Below, piece after piece: positions 1-7,963 of a DNA stretch of 13,008 nt. This DNA is from Bacteroidales bacterium (GTDB lineage Bacteria > Bacteroidota > Bacteroidia > Bacteroidales > F082), in the NCBI GenBank assembly GCA_029933565.1, contig JAOZNY010000071.1, forward strand, positions 1 to 13,008. Direction: 5' to 3'. The translations under genes were made by a program, and so were the position numbers. Numbering within the stretch: position 1 is the first letter of the stretch; every line of letters starts with the position of its first letter. The notes beneath the pieces are model-generated. The model was not told the DNA's origin. It ran no database searches and saw nothing but the letters and a program-made list of their open reading frames with translations.

Positions 1-659
1 TATCCACCAAGCATAACTGCTTCTGTACCGGCATTGTAAATTTCAATCCAGTCAGGATAGTCACCTTCAGGTCCGGGCAATGCAAAATCATTGCTAGCCA
101 TAAATTCGTTAATATAAAGTTCAACTGCAGCTGGAGAAGGGTTTGTATTTGAAGTACCCGGCGTGATGTCTGTCATAAATCCCCAGGTGTCAGTTCCATC
201 AGGATATCTTCCAAATGAAATATCACCAGTTTGCTCACCATAACTCAAACTATCGATAAATGCACTTTCAGGAGTCCAAAAGCCTACTGCTTCACCACCA
301 CCACTTAACTTAAAGTTTAGGTTAAAGACACTTGTCTCTTCTCCTTTATTGGCATAAAATAAAATATACCCGCCGGCAGGAACGGTCACCGAATCAGGAT
401 ATGTATCAGAAATCATAAACATTGCTTCCGAGTCATCCAACTTATCAGATAAATAATACCCACCAAGCATTACTGCCTCAGAGCCTGCATTATAAATTTC
501 TATCCAGTCGGGGAAGTCGCCTTGAGGACCAGGAAAGGAAACATCGTTACTGGCCATAAACTCGTTAACATAGAGTTGAGCCTTTGTGTTCATGCTAAAC
601 ATTAGCATAATCAATACGGCAAATGTTAATCTGCCTAATAAAAAGTAATTTTTTTTCAT
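1..659 (-). CDS. Secreted protein with tandem lamin-tail (LTD) domains, partial
   Basis: This gene starts at an ATG whose first base is 659 on the minus strand and runs off the left edge, so only the first 219 codons are seen. Residues 1-27 form a signal peptide (MKK, a hydrophobic stretch, then NTKA before QL). Two copies of an LTD-type unit follow with a period of about 152 residues: YVNEFMASND at 30-39 and YINEFMASND at 182-191, each followed by DWIEIYNAG and EAVMLGG. A C-terminal portion of each unit carries the SFGRYPDGT and TPGTSN motifs typical of bacterial LTDs. LTDs are immunoglobulin-like modules found on bacterial surface proteins, often next to CotH kinase or nuclease domains; any such catalytic domain would lie outside the window. 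The same motif recurs in the lipoprotein at 6880-7950. The domain call is firm; the overall function is unknown. Confidence 0.85.
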   Translation of the reverse strand, partial: MKKNYFLLGRLTFAVLIMLMFSMNTKAQLYVNEFMASNDVSFPGPQGDFPDWIEIYNAGSEAVMLGGYYLSDKLDDSEAMFMISDTYPDSVTVPAGGYILFYANKGEETSVFNLNFKLSGGGEAVGFWTPESAFIDSLSYGEQTGDISFGRYPDGTDTWGFMTDITPGTSNTNPSPAAVELYINEFMASNDFALPGPEGDYPDWIEIYNAGTEAVMLGG

Positions 660-731
660 ATGATTTTATTTTTAAGTATTAGTAATATATATTTTGTCAT
701 AAAAGTACTTATTTTTTCCTTTTAAAACTTA

Positions 732-2189
732 TTAATTTTTAAACATCTCAATTCTACTTATTCCTCTTCGGTTAGTAAATATTTTATATGAATTTATCAT
801 GAAATCTTTATTATCTGAATATGTCAATATTAGATTTAAATGATAGACTCTATCAGAAAAAACCCTTTTAAATCCATTTTTTGTTCTCAGCAAAACTTCC
901 TTCTCAGGATCATCCATCTTCTTGGTAAAATCAGAAATATTAAATCTCATAATTTGAGTTAATCCCGAAAAGTCGCTATATGCCTTTGATTTTTTACGAA
1001 TTTTAACTTTTGTCCGATAATGAATTATTTTTTCACCCAACGATTCCTCCGTAATTTCTGTTACCCGCATTTTGTTTCTTTGATCTAATATTTTTTTTGA
1101 TAAAAGTGAATATTTATCAAAGCCAAAACTTTCTTTCAAACTACCTATTTTCTTTTTATCCTGTGAATAGATTTTAGTTTTAAAATCATAAATAATTTTC
1201 CGATGCTTTTTGCCCAAATAAAGCCTTACTAGTTCTTTAATCCTATCTTTAAACATATAACCAATAACCAAAGCAATAAAAAAAGGCAAACTCAAACTGC
1301 CATATAACATTTGTGAGGCGAATGCAACAACAGTAGCAAAAACCATTGCTATTCCGGCTGCAATGCTAAAAAGAAGTTGTTCAACAATTACTCCTTCTTT
1401 TTTAGTGTCGGTATTTAGGTAAAGGTTGCTTTCAATAAACTTTTTCAATCTGGCAGACCGGTGTAGCAAGTCAATACTTTTTATCTTTTTAACGCCTACT
1501 GACAAATAGTTTTTTTCCAATCTGTAATCCATTTCAGCGATTACAATATTACTAAGTACTTCGTGAATTGTAATCGCAATCTTTGATTTTTTACTTACTG
1601 ACTTTATTAGTGAGGCTGTATGTTTTTCAACTAATAAACTTTGATATTCATCAGCATAGTGAAAAACTGATTGAGCTTTCTCTCCATGTGATAATGAGTT
1701 TAATTGTAGAAATAGGTTTTTAAAGTATCCCCTTGATTTTTTAATATTTTTTTTATAGTCATAAACCAATTGTAACCGTCTTTCCTCACTTCTGCTTCGT
1801 AATATTTTATTCGTTTCAAAACGTAATGCTGCTTTAAAAATCGAACAAAATAGTTTTAATTGTTTTTCGTATTCCAATAAAGTCTTATCATTTGATAATG
1901 AAACATATTCAGAAATACTTTGTTGCAATTTCGCATAAGGGCTTGATTCACCATCAATTAATTTATGCAATTTATAAAAGGGTGTGCTTAGTCGAATATG
2001 TGTTTTTAGTGAGTTATAGAAATCTTCCTGAGTAAAATTATGCTTATTTATATCGAGGCCATAGGGGAGAAATAAAAACATATCAAAATCAAAATTATCA
2101 GCCTTTTTAGATTCCTTTTTAACAGGAAATTCTAATTTAGTCTCAAGCGACAATAAATCGTGTTTTTTTACTATTTCTTTTATCACCAT
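732..2189 (-). CDS. Unrecognised 485-residue protein with a central two-helix membrane hairpin
   Basis: I do not recognise this family. The N-terminal half (about 1-265) is soluble, rich in Lys, Leu and Ser, and predicted mostly helical. It contains an NxxxFTQEDFYNSLKTHIRLSTP-like block near residues 48-70 that reads like a conserved core. Two hydrophobic segments at about 271-293 and 299-314 form a membrane hairpin, and the second is followed by basic residues (KDRIKELVRLYLGKKHRK). The C-terminal 170 residues are again soluble and basic, with a possible beta-rich end (VYHLNLILTYSD, 448-459). No signal peptide is visible, so both soluble parts probably face the cytoplasm. It is transcribed away from the phosphate genes, and its stop lies 72 bp from the start of the LTD gene downstream, so the two may share a transcript. 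The reading frame is long and intact, so it is real. Confidence 0.75.
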   Translation of the reverse strand: MVIKEIVKKHDLLSLETKLEFPVKKESKKADNFDFDMFLFLPYGLDINKHNFTQEDFYNSLKTHIRLSTPFYKLHKLIDGESSPYAKLQQSISEYVSLSNDKTLLEYEKQLKLFCSIFKAALRFETNKILRSRSEERRLQLVYDYKKNIKKSRGYFKNLFLQLNSLSHGEKAQSVFHYADEYQSLLVEKHTASLIKSVSKKSKIAITIHEVLSNIVIAEMDYRLEKNYLSVGVKKIKSIDLLHRSARLKKFIESNLYLNTDTKKEGVIVEQLLFSIAAGIAMVFATVVAFASQMLYGSLSLPFFIALVIGYMFKDRIKELVRLYLGKKHRKIIYDFKTKIYSQDKKKIGSLKESFGFDKYSLLSKKILDQRNKMRVTEITEESLGEKIIHYRTKVKIRKKSKAYSDFSGLTQIMRFNISDFTKKMDDPEKEVLLRTKNGFKRVFSDRVYHLNLILTYSDNKDFMINSYKIFTNRRGISRIEMFKN

Positions 2190-2430
2190 AAATAATTAAA
2201 CTACAATATTATAACAAAATATAAAAACATATCAAAAATGCACCTATAATAGACTACGACATTATTGAATAATTTTTTATTAATAAAAGTCGACGCTAAT
2301 AAAAACACCCCTACATCAAAAAGCATACACATCTGAAAACATGATATTTATGTATTATTTATCCCCCTACAATCTATTTTTCTACCTTTACACGGATTCT
2401 GTTCTGTCATTTTCTTTAGGAACTATATCA

Positions 2431-2438
2431 TATATTTG
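2431..2438 (+). promoter_or_regulatory. Candidate Bacteroidota -7 promoter element
   Basis: TATATTTG matches the Bacteroidota sigma-ABfr -7 consensus TAnnTTTG and lies 27 bp before the ATG of the DUF47 gene at 2466. No clean TTG -33 element is seen at the usual 19-21 bp spacing; only a T-rich tract (TTTTCTTT, about 2410-2417) is present. A second near match, TACCTTTA, lies at 2383-2390. The rest of the 276-bp divergent region (2190-2465) is A/T rich and shows nothing else I can name. Confidence 0.4.
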
Positions 2439-2465
2439 CATTCTACAAACTAAAATCTGTATACT

Positions 2466-3116
2466 ATGTCGGTTCTTTTTAAAAATGTAAAACAACTGGT
2501 TTTCGATATCGATAACTATATAGATACCGTTGAGCAAGGAACACTTGTTTTCAAAGAGGGTATTGTAAATTATTTAAAAGGTGAGAAATCAAGTTTTGCA
2601 GAAAAAATTGATACCATAACACAACTCGAAACCAGAGCTGACAAACTCCAGCGTAAAATTGACAATCAATTCTATCATCATTCAATACTTCCTCAAAATG
2701 TTAGTGACATTGAAATCATGCTCGATAAAATTGATGAATTAATTGATATTTCAAAGGACATCCTATATCAGTTTGATGATGAACTCCCATTTATACCCAA
2801 GGAATTAGTAAATGACTACCTAAGATTAGCTGATGCTTCATGCGAAGCAGCCTTAACATGTTTTCCTGCTACACGCACTTTTTTTAGGGAACCTCTTAAA
2901 GTTAGGGATATGCTTGTAAAGGTGTATTTTTACGAAAAGGAAACCGATAAACTGGCAAGAAATATTAAAAGGAAATTATTTCATGAAATGCCGGATTTAC
3001 GTCTCAGCGAAAAAATCCATTTACGTTACTTTACGCTCCATATTGAAACCATATCCGATAAAGCAGAAAATCTTGCTGATATGCTTTCGATACTAGCCCT
3101 GAAAATGAGCATATGA
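2466..3116 (+). CDS. DUF47/PhoU-like phosphate transport regulator
   Basis: This 216-residue protein has the length and all-helical character of the DUF47 (TIGR00153, PhoU-related) family, which is commonly encoded next to PiT permeases. Visible signature acid/Asp repeats include LETRADKLQRKI (54-65), EKETDKLARNIKRKL (157-171) and SDKAENLADML (197-207). These ExxxD-type motifs bind metal clusters in PhoU proteins. It is cytoplasmic and thought to bind or modulate the permease. Its stop codon overlaps the next start as ATGA (3113-3116), so translation is probably coupled to that of the permease. The chosen ATG has no Shine-Dalgarno sequence but follows an A-rich leader, as is usual in this phylum. 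The family call is strong; the exact regulatory role in this organism is inferred. Confidence 0.93.
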   Translation: MSVLFKNVKQLVFDIDNYIDTVEQGTLVFKEGIVNYLKGEKSSFAEKIDTITQLETRADKLQRKIDNQFYHHSILPQNVSDIEIMLDKIDELIDISKDILYQFDDELPFIPKELVNDYLRLADASCEAALTCFPATRTFFREPLKVRDMLVKVYFYEKETDKLARNIKRKLFHEMPDLRLSEKIHLRYFTLHIETISDKAENLADMLSILALKMSI

Positions 3117-4963
3117 TAATACTTTTTTATCTTTCAAGCGGACTGTTTTTAGGTTGGTCGCTAGGAGCCAACGATGCTGCCAATGTTTTTGGTACAGCAG
3201 TTGGATCAAGGATGATTCGATTTAAAACTGCTGCCATAGTAGCAAGTATTTTTGTTATTCTTGGGGCTGTAATTCAAGGAGCCGGAGCAAGTCATACACT
3301 TGGAAAATTGGGAAGTATTTCTACTTTAGCAGCAGCATTTACAGTTGCTTTATCTGCTGCACTCACCGTTTTCTGGATGACACGCCTGAAATTACCGGTT
3401 TCTACTTCTCAAGCAATAGTTGGAGCAATCATAGGCTGGAACTTCTACACTAATAATCCTACTGACCTTAACATATTAACCAAAATTGTAAGCACCTGGG
3501 TATCAGGACCAATACTCGGAGGTATTTTTTCAGTTCTATTGTTTATACTTATCCGTAAAGTAAATCAAAAAACTAAGATCCATTTACTTTACCGTCATTC
3601 ATACATTAAATTCGGACTACTAATTGTTGGAGCTTTTGGAGCATACAGTCTAGGGGCAAACAATATTGCCAATGTTATGGGGGTTTTTACAACTGCTATC
3701 ACTCTGCCAACCATCGATTTAGGATTTGTGAGTATCGACAGTACTCAACAATTATTTTTAGTTGGCGGTATTGCTATTGCAGTAGGAATTATTACTTACT
3801 CGAAGCACGTTATGGAAACCGTAGGCAACACACTTATGCCTCTTACCCCTGACGCTGCAATAGTTGTGGTACTTTCGCAAGCATTGGTATTATTCATTTT
3901 TTCGTCACAGACATTATCCAATAGTTTGCAGTCAATTGGTTTGCCGGCCATTCCATTGGTGCCGGTTTCAAGTTCGCAAGTAGTAATTGGATCGATAATA
4001 GGAATTGGTCTTTATAAAGGTGGAAAAGAAATAAAATATAACATACTAGGTAGTATTAGTTTAGGATGGATTGCCACTCCTATTGTTGCGGGAATAATGG
4101 CATTTATCATGTTGTTTTTTGTAAATAATGTTTTTAAACAAAATGTTGGAACTAACAATTTGATTGAAACCAAAATAAAAGTTGTTAAGGGCGCTGCAAC
4201 AACAATAAATATTTCTGACTCTACTTACACGGGGATTAATCAAACAGAACCCATTGTAAATGATTCTATTATAAATAAAGAAAAACTTATCACACAAAGA
4301 GATACACAATCAGCATCAAAAACTAAACTTATTATTATTTGGATAGAATTGTTAATAATAATAATTCTGGCATTTATTCTTATTTATTATTTATGGTTCA
4401 GAAATAAAAAGACGAATAAGTTAAAACTCGAGTATAATTTATTCAAAGAGAAAACTTTACTTAAAGTTGGGAGTCTTAAAAAAAGGATAGTGGAAAAAGA
4501 ACTCCGACAAGAAAATCTTGGAAAAGAACTTAAATTCAGACAAAATGAAATGGTAACTATGGCAATGAGTATCATTCAAAAAAATGAATTTCTTGAAAAT
4601 TTAAAGCGTGAAATTATTAAAATCAAATCCAGGGTCAGTGACCACGAAACAAGATTAGGACTGAATAAACTATCATTGATGATTACTCAGGACTTAAGTA
4701 TTGACCGAGATAGAGAGAGATTTCAACTTATAGTAAATGAGCAAAGCAATAATTTCAACCAAAGGCTCACTGACAGGTTTCCAAAACTTACAGATAATGA
4801 AAAGCGTCTAATTGCACTCTTACGACTTAATTTATCCTCCAAGGAAATAGCATCAATTCTAAATATTTCTCCAAAAAGTGTGGAGATGAATCGTTATCGC
4901 CTTAGAAAAAAACTGCAAGTGGAACCCAAAACAACACTCAACGATTTTATTAGGAAGTTCTAG
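3113..4963 (+). CDS. pit: PiT-type inorganic phosphate permease fused to a LuxR-type HTH module
   Basis: Residues 1-337 form a PiT/PHO4 permease with about ten hydrophobic segments and the expected inverted repeat. GANDAANVFG (18-27) is mirrored by GANNIANVMG (181-190), and PVSTSQ (95-100) by PVSSSQ (284-289). These mark the Pi/cation site of a cation-coupled phosphate importer in the inner membrane. The protein then continues for about 280 extra residues: a polar Ser/Thr/Asn linker (about 340-404), an additional membrane helix (406-429) followed by RNKKTNKLK, a long coiled-coil region (about 435-510), and an HTH of the LuxR/GerE type (about 558-602; LTDNEKRLIALLRLNLSSKE, then IASILNISPKSVEMNRYRLR). 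The coiled coil with an AMSIIQKNEFLENLK stretch before the HTH is the C-terminal arrangement of Bacteroidota TPR-LuxR regulators. Basic residues after the extra helix place the HTH in the cytoplasm. Standard PiT proteins end near the permease core, so this is a real fusion in one uninterrupted frame. Confidence 0.93.
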   Translation: MIILFYLSSGLFLGWSLGANDAANVFGTAVGSRMIRFKTAAIVASIFVILGAVIQGAGASHTLGKLGSISTLAAAFTVALSAALTVFWMTRLKLPVSTSQAIVGAIIGWNFYTNNPTDLNILTKIVSTWVSGPILGGIFSVLLFILIRKVNQKTKIHLLYRHSYIKFGLLIVGAFGAYSLGANNIANVMGVFTTAITLPTIDLGFVSIDSTQQLFLVGGIAIAVGIITYSKHVMETVGNTLMPLTPDAAIVVVLSQALVLFIFSSQTLSNSLQSIGLPAIPLVPVSSSQVVIGSIIGIGLYKGGKEIKYNILGSISLGWIATPIVAGIMAFIMLFFVNNVFKQNVGTNNLIETKIKVVKGAATTINISDSTYTGINQTEPIVNDSIINKEKLITQRDTQSASKTKLIIIWIELLIIIILAFILIYYLWFRNKKTNKLKLEYNLFKEKTLLKVGSLKKRIVEKELRQENLGKELKFRQNEMVTMAMSIIQKNEFLENLKREIIKIKSRVSDHETRLGLNKLSLMITQDLSIDRDRERFQLIVNEQSNNFNQRLTDRFPKLTDNEKRLIALLRLNLSSKEIASILNISPKSVEMNRYRLRKKLQVEPKTTLNDFIRKF

Positions 4964-5081
4964 GTTTTTATTGAATACTGATAATATTAATAAAACTAAT
5001 AATCACAATTTTTTCCATAGAAATCCGCTTAAACTATGTTATCTATGTCCTATACAAACAGGCTGATATTCAGGCCTCCCA

Positions 5082-5115
5082 ATCAAATGTAGTACTATTT
5101 TATTATCAAATGTAG
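5082..5115 (+). repeat. 11-bp direct repeat upstream of the porin gene
   Basis: ATCAAATGTAG occurs twice, at 5082-5092 and 5105-5115, with starts 23 bp apart, about two helical turns. It sits 100-130 bp before the porin start in the gap between the permease and the porin. The arrangement suits a dimeric regulator binding one face of the helix, but this is inference. The rest of the 4964-5214 gap shows no terminator hairpin and no exact TAnnTTTG promoter that I can identify. Confidence 0.4.
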
Positions 5116-5214
5116 GGCTTAAGTAGTGGCTGTTTTTTTCATAATAGTCCGTTTTTGATGTTATTTAGCACTTGCAAAAAAATTATAATATCAATTTCTT
5201 TAAACTTTATAAAT

Positions 5215-6840
5215 ATGAAAAAAAATAGACTTTTTAATTATTACTTTTTTTTAGGGGTTTTATTTACCTTTCTTATTAGTAATACTGCTTTCTCACAGGA
5301 GGAAACGAATGTAACCGGTAGAGTATTTCCGGCAGGTCTGGAAACACCCATGAGAGGTGTAACAGTTCAAATTCAGGGAGATGATGCTTCAATAGTCATT
5401 ACTGATGGGAATGGCTACTTCAATATAGAAGTTCCATCATTTCCTGTTAATCTGGTGTTTAATAAAGAAACCTACCAAACACAGGTTGTTAGCGTAAAAA
5501 AATATAGTGATATCATTGTTAATATGAGGGCAATGGACAGAACAGTAAATGATTACGGACAAGAAGTTGGTATGCGTGTAAAACTAAATCCAGAATCGCG
5601 TGATGGGATTCTTATGTTTTCTTCCACCGACAACCAGTTCAGATATTGGTTTGATAACCGTGTTTATTTTGATGGAGCTATGTACTTTGGAGACAATACG
5701 TATCAGGGAGAAGAAAATGCCATTGGTAATGGGGTAAATATCCGCCGCATGCGCTTTGCAATTAAAGCAATAATATGGGGTAACTGGGGAGGCGAAATTG
5801 ATTTTGACTTTGGAAATAATGGCGTTGACATCAAAGATGCTTACATACGCTACATCGGAAAAAACTGGCAAATTAAAGCCGGTAATTTTAGAGAGCCATT
5901 CTCCATTGAAACAATGACTACTTCACGTTATATAACATTAATGGAGAGGCCTTATTCTACTGAACAGTCACCTTCTCGACACCTTGGTGTTGATTTTAAG
6001 ATATTCTATAATCATTTTTTCTTTGAAGGTGGTTTATTTTCCAGCAATATTGCTAATGACCTCATTAGAGACCAAAACAAAAAACAAGGTACAAATGCTG
6101 GTTGGTCAGTAACAGGTAGAGCGGCTTGGGCTCCAATTAAAAAGGACAGAATGGTTTTACACATTGGAGTTGCAGGTTCATATCGCGTGCCTAAAATCCA
6201 GGAACTTGGTGATCCAATAAATAGTTTCCGATATGGCGAAAACGCTGAAACAGAAATAAATCGTAAGAAATATATCGACACCGATTGGATGGAAAATTGC
6301 CAAACTAAAGTTATTATTGGTACCGAGTTGGCATATGCATATAAAAACTACCGAATTCAGGGCGAATATATTATGACCAGAATACAAAAAGATGCTGACA
6401 AAGTTCCCACAGGAGAAGATAAAGTTAAAATGGGTGGTTTTTACGTTATGGGATCTTGGCTTATTAATAATGCTGATTATTATTATAATATGTCGGATGC
6501 TGAATTTTCAAATATTGATTTTAGAGATAATAAAAAAGGTGCAATGGAGGTTGCTTTACGCTACTCATTTATGGATGCCAACTCATTTGCAGATGACAAT
6601 CTTATCCCATACCTACAAGGTGGTTCGGGCGAAACATACACACTTGGCTTTAGTTATTATTTCAACTACAATGTAAAACTGATGCTAAACTATGCCTTTG
6701 TAAACCACGACCGTTGGGCTGATGGAAAAGGAAAATACAAGACATTCGATGTTGACGAAAACGGACAAGATATTACACCTACTGGACAAGGAGGAATTGA
6801 TTTCCATACTGTTCAGGCTAGAATTCTAATTGCATTCTAA
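5215..6840 (+). CDS. Phosphate-selective porin O/P-type outer membrane protein with N-terminal CarboxypepD_reg-like domain
   Basis: I start this 541-residue protein at the ATG at 5215 because it gives a normal signal peptide (MKKNRL, hydrophobic core, NTAFS before QEE at 28); an in-frame ATG at 5155 would put 20 extra residues in front. Residues about 31-107 form a carboxypeptidase-regulatory-like beta sandwich (NVTGRVF, GVTVQI, TDGNGYFNIEVP, IIVNMRAM). From about 125 onward it reads as a Porin_O_P (OprO/OprP-type) barrel: INIRRMRF-like segment at 175-181, WGNWGGEIDFDFGNNGVDIKD, AYIRYIGKNWQIKAGNFREPF, many alternating aromatic strands, and a terminal aromatic beta-signal (QARILIAF). Such porins pass phosphate, polyphosphate or other anions across the outer membrane. 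Placement just after a phosphate permease supports a phosphate role, although substrate selectivity cannot be read from sequence alone. The next gene follows after 39 bp. Confidence 0.88.
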   Translation: MKKNRLFNYYFFLGVLFTFLISNTAFSQEETNVTGRVFPAGLETPMRGVTVQIQGDDASIVITDGNGYFNIEVPSFPVNLVFNKETYQTQVVSVKKYSDIIVNMRAMDRTVNDYGQEVGMRVKLNPESRDGILMFSSTDNQFRYWFDNRVYFDGAMYFGDNTYQGEENAIGNGVNIRRMRFAIKAIIWGNWGGEIDFDFGNNGVDIKDAYIRYIGKNWQIKAGNFREPFSIETMTTSRYITLMERPYSTEQSPSRHLGVDFKIFYNHFFFEGGLFSSNIANDLIRDQNKKQGTNAGWSVTGRAAWAPIKKDRMVLHIGVAGSYRVPKIQELGDPINSFRYGENAETEINRKKYIDTDWMENCQTKVIIGTELAYAYKNYRIQGEYIMTRIQKDADKVPTGEDKVKMGGFYVMGSWLINNADYYYNMSDAEFSNIDFRDNKKGAMEVALRYSFMDANSFADDNLIPYLQGGSGETYTLGFSYYFNYNVKLMLNYAFVNHDRWADGKGKYKTFDVDENGQDITPTGQGGIDFHTVQARILIAF

Positions 6841-6879
6841 AATAATCAGTGAATTTGTAAAACATTAAATAAAAGAAAA

Positions 6880-7950
6880 ATGAAAAAATATATTTTAATA
6901 AGTGCAATTGCAGCCTTTATGTTTTCATCTTGTGTTAAAGATGAAATACCAACTCCGGCTCCACCAACACCAGAAAATTTTGGTGATATTGTAATAAATG
7001 AATTGATTACTAAAGATACTTCCGATGTTTATTTTATGGACGAATCAGGAAGTGCTGCTGACTGGGTAGAACTTTACAACACCGGCAACAAAGCCATTAA
7101 TATTGCAGGTATGTTTATTACCGACGCACCAAGCGAAGAAGCCGATTATCAGCAAATTCCTGATGGTGAGGCAGGTGTAACTACTATCCCTCCTAAAGGA
7201 TTTCTTGTTATAATTTGTGGGGCTGCCGATGCCGATGGCGTTGATTTACCAACACAAATAAAAGATGGTAAAGTATTTATCGATATGGGCCTGAGTTCAT
7301 CCAAAGACAACAATGTTGCAATTTACGATCCAGCAAAAGCAAATATTGACGAGTCAGATGATTTTGGTGGATTAGCAGACGACAAATCATTTGGCCGATT
7401 AGTTGATGGAACTGGTGACTGGAACACCTTATCTTCAAAAACTCCAGGAGCACCAAACGATGGCAGCGAGCCTACAACAGGAGCATTAGTAATTAACGAG
7501 TTTATGGCTAGCAACGATAGTTGGGATGTTCCCGGCGATAACGGCGACCAACCTGATTGGATTGAGATTTATAATACCGGCGACACACCAATTGACATGG
7601 GAGGATGGTATGCAACCGATGCTTTAGACGATTTGGTAAAATACCAATTGCCAACTGATAACCCAGGCCTTACAACAGTTCCTGCTCACGGCTTTTTGGT
7701 ATTAATTTGCGATGGAGTTGGTGAAGGACTACATACTAATTTTAAATTAAGTAGTGGTGGTGAAGACATAGCAATTTCCATGGATGGAGTAACTGTTACT
7801 GATGGTTATAGTTATTGCGATACTGGTTGCGATTTAACTAATCCAGGTACTGATAATTCTACGGGACGCGATGGAGATGGTAATGCAGCATGGTTTGTTT
7901 TTGAAATGGATACCGACCGTCAGCCTAGTCCGGGAACTGCAAACAATTAG
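6880..7950 (+). CDS. Surface lipoprotein with two lamin-tail (LTD) domains
   Basis: This 356-residue protein begins with a lipoprotein signal (MKKYILISAIAAFMFSS, lipidated Cys18) followed by VKDEIP, an acidic tail that in Bacteroidota favours export to the cell surface. Two LTD units follow: about 35-192 (IVINELITKD, DWVELYNTGN, then SFGRLVDGT and KTPGAPND) and about 201-354 (LVINEFMASND, DWIEIYNTGD, HGFLVLICDG, then RQPSPGTANN). The second unit closely matches the units of the secreted protein at the left edge, including the NEFMASND motif. There is no added catalytic domain, so a binding or scaffold role is most likely. The protein is rich in Asp and Gly, which would fit calcium binding. 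It lies 39 bp after the porin gene and 13 bp before the next lipoprotein, which suggests one operon. The ligand is unknown. Confidence 0.88.
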   Translation: MKKYILISAIAAFMFSSCVKDEIPTPAPPTPENFGDIVINELITKDTSDVYFMDESGSAADWVELYNTGNKAINIAGMFITDAPSEEADYQQIPDGEAGVTTIPPKGFLVIICGAADADGVDLPTQIKDGKVFIDMGLSSSKDNNVAIYDPAKANIDESDDFGGLADDKSFGRLVDGTGDWNTLSSKTPGAPNDGSEPTTGALVINEFMASNDSWDVPGDNGDQPDWIEIYNTGDTPIDMGGWYATDALDDLVKYQLPTDNPGLTTVPAHGFLVLICDGVGEGLHTNFKLSSGGEDIAISMDGVTVTDGYSYCDTGCDLTNPGTDNSTGRDGDGNAAWFVFEMDTDRQPSPGTANN

Positions 7951-7963
7951 GATTATTCTTTAA

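Noticed and set aside
5155..5214. Upstream ATG adding 20 residues to the porin
   Set aside because: The extra residues put a second hydrophobic, lysine-containing stretch before a complete and normal signal peptide; the start at 5215 is the better one.
6392..6676. Plus-strand 94-residue frame within the porin gene
   Set aside because: It is an out-of-frame reading of the barrel-coding sequence with no known motif.
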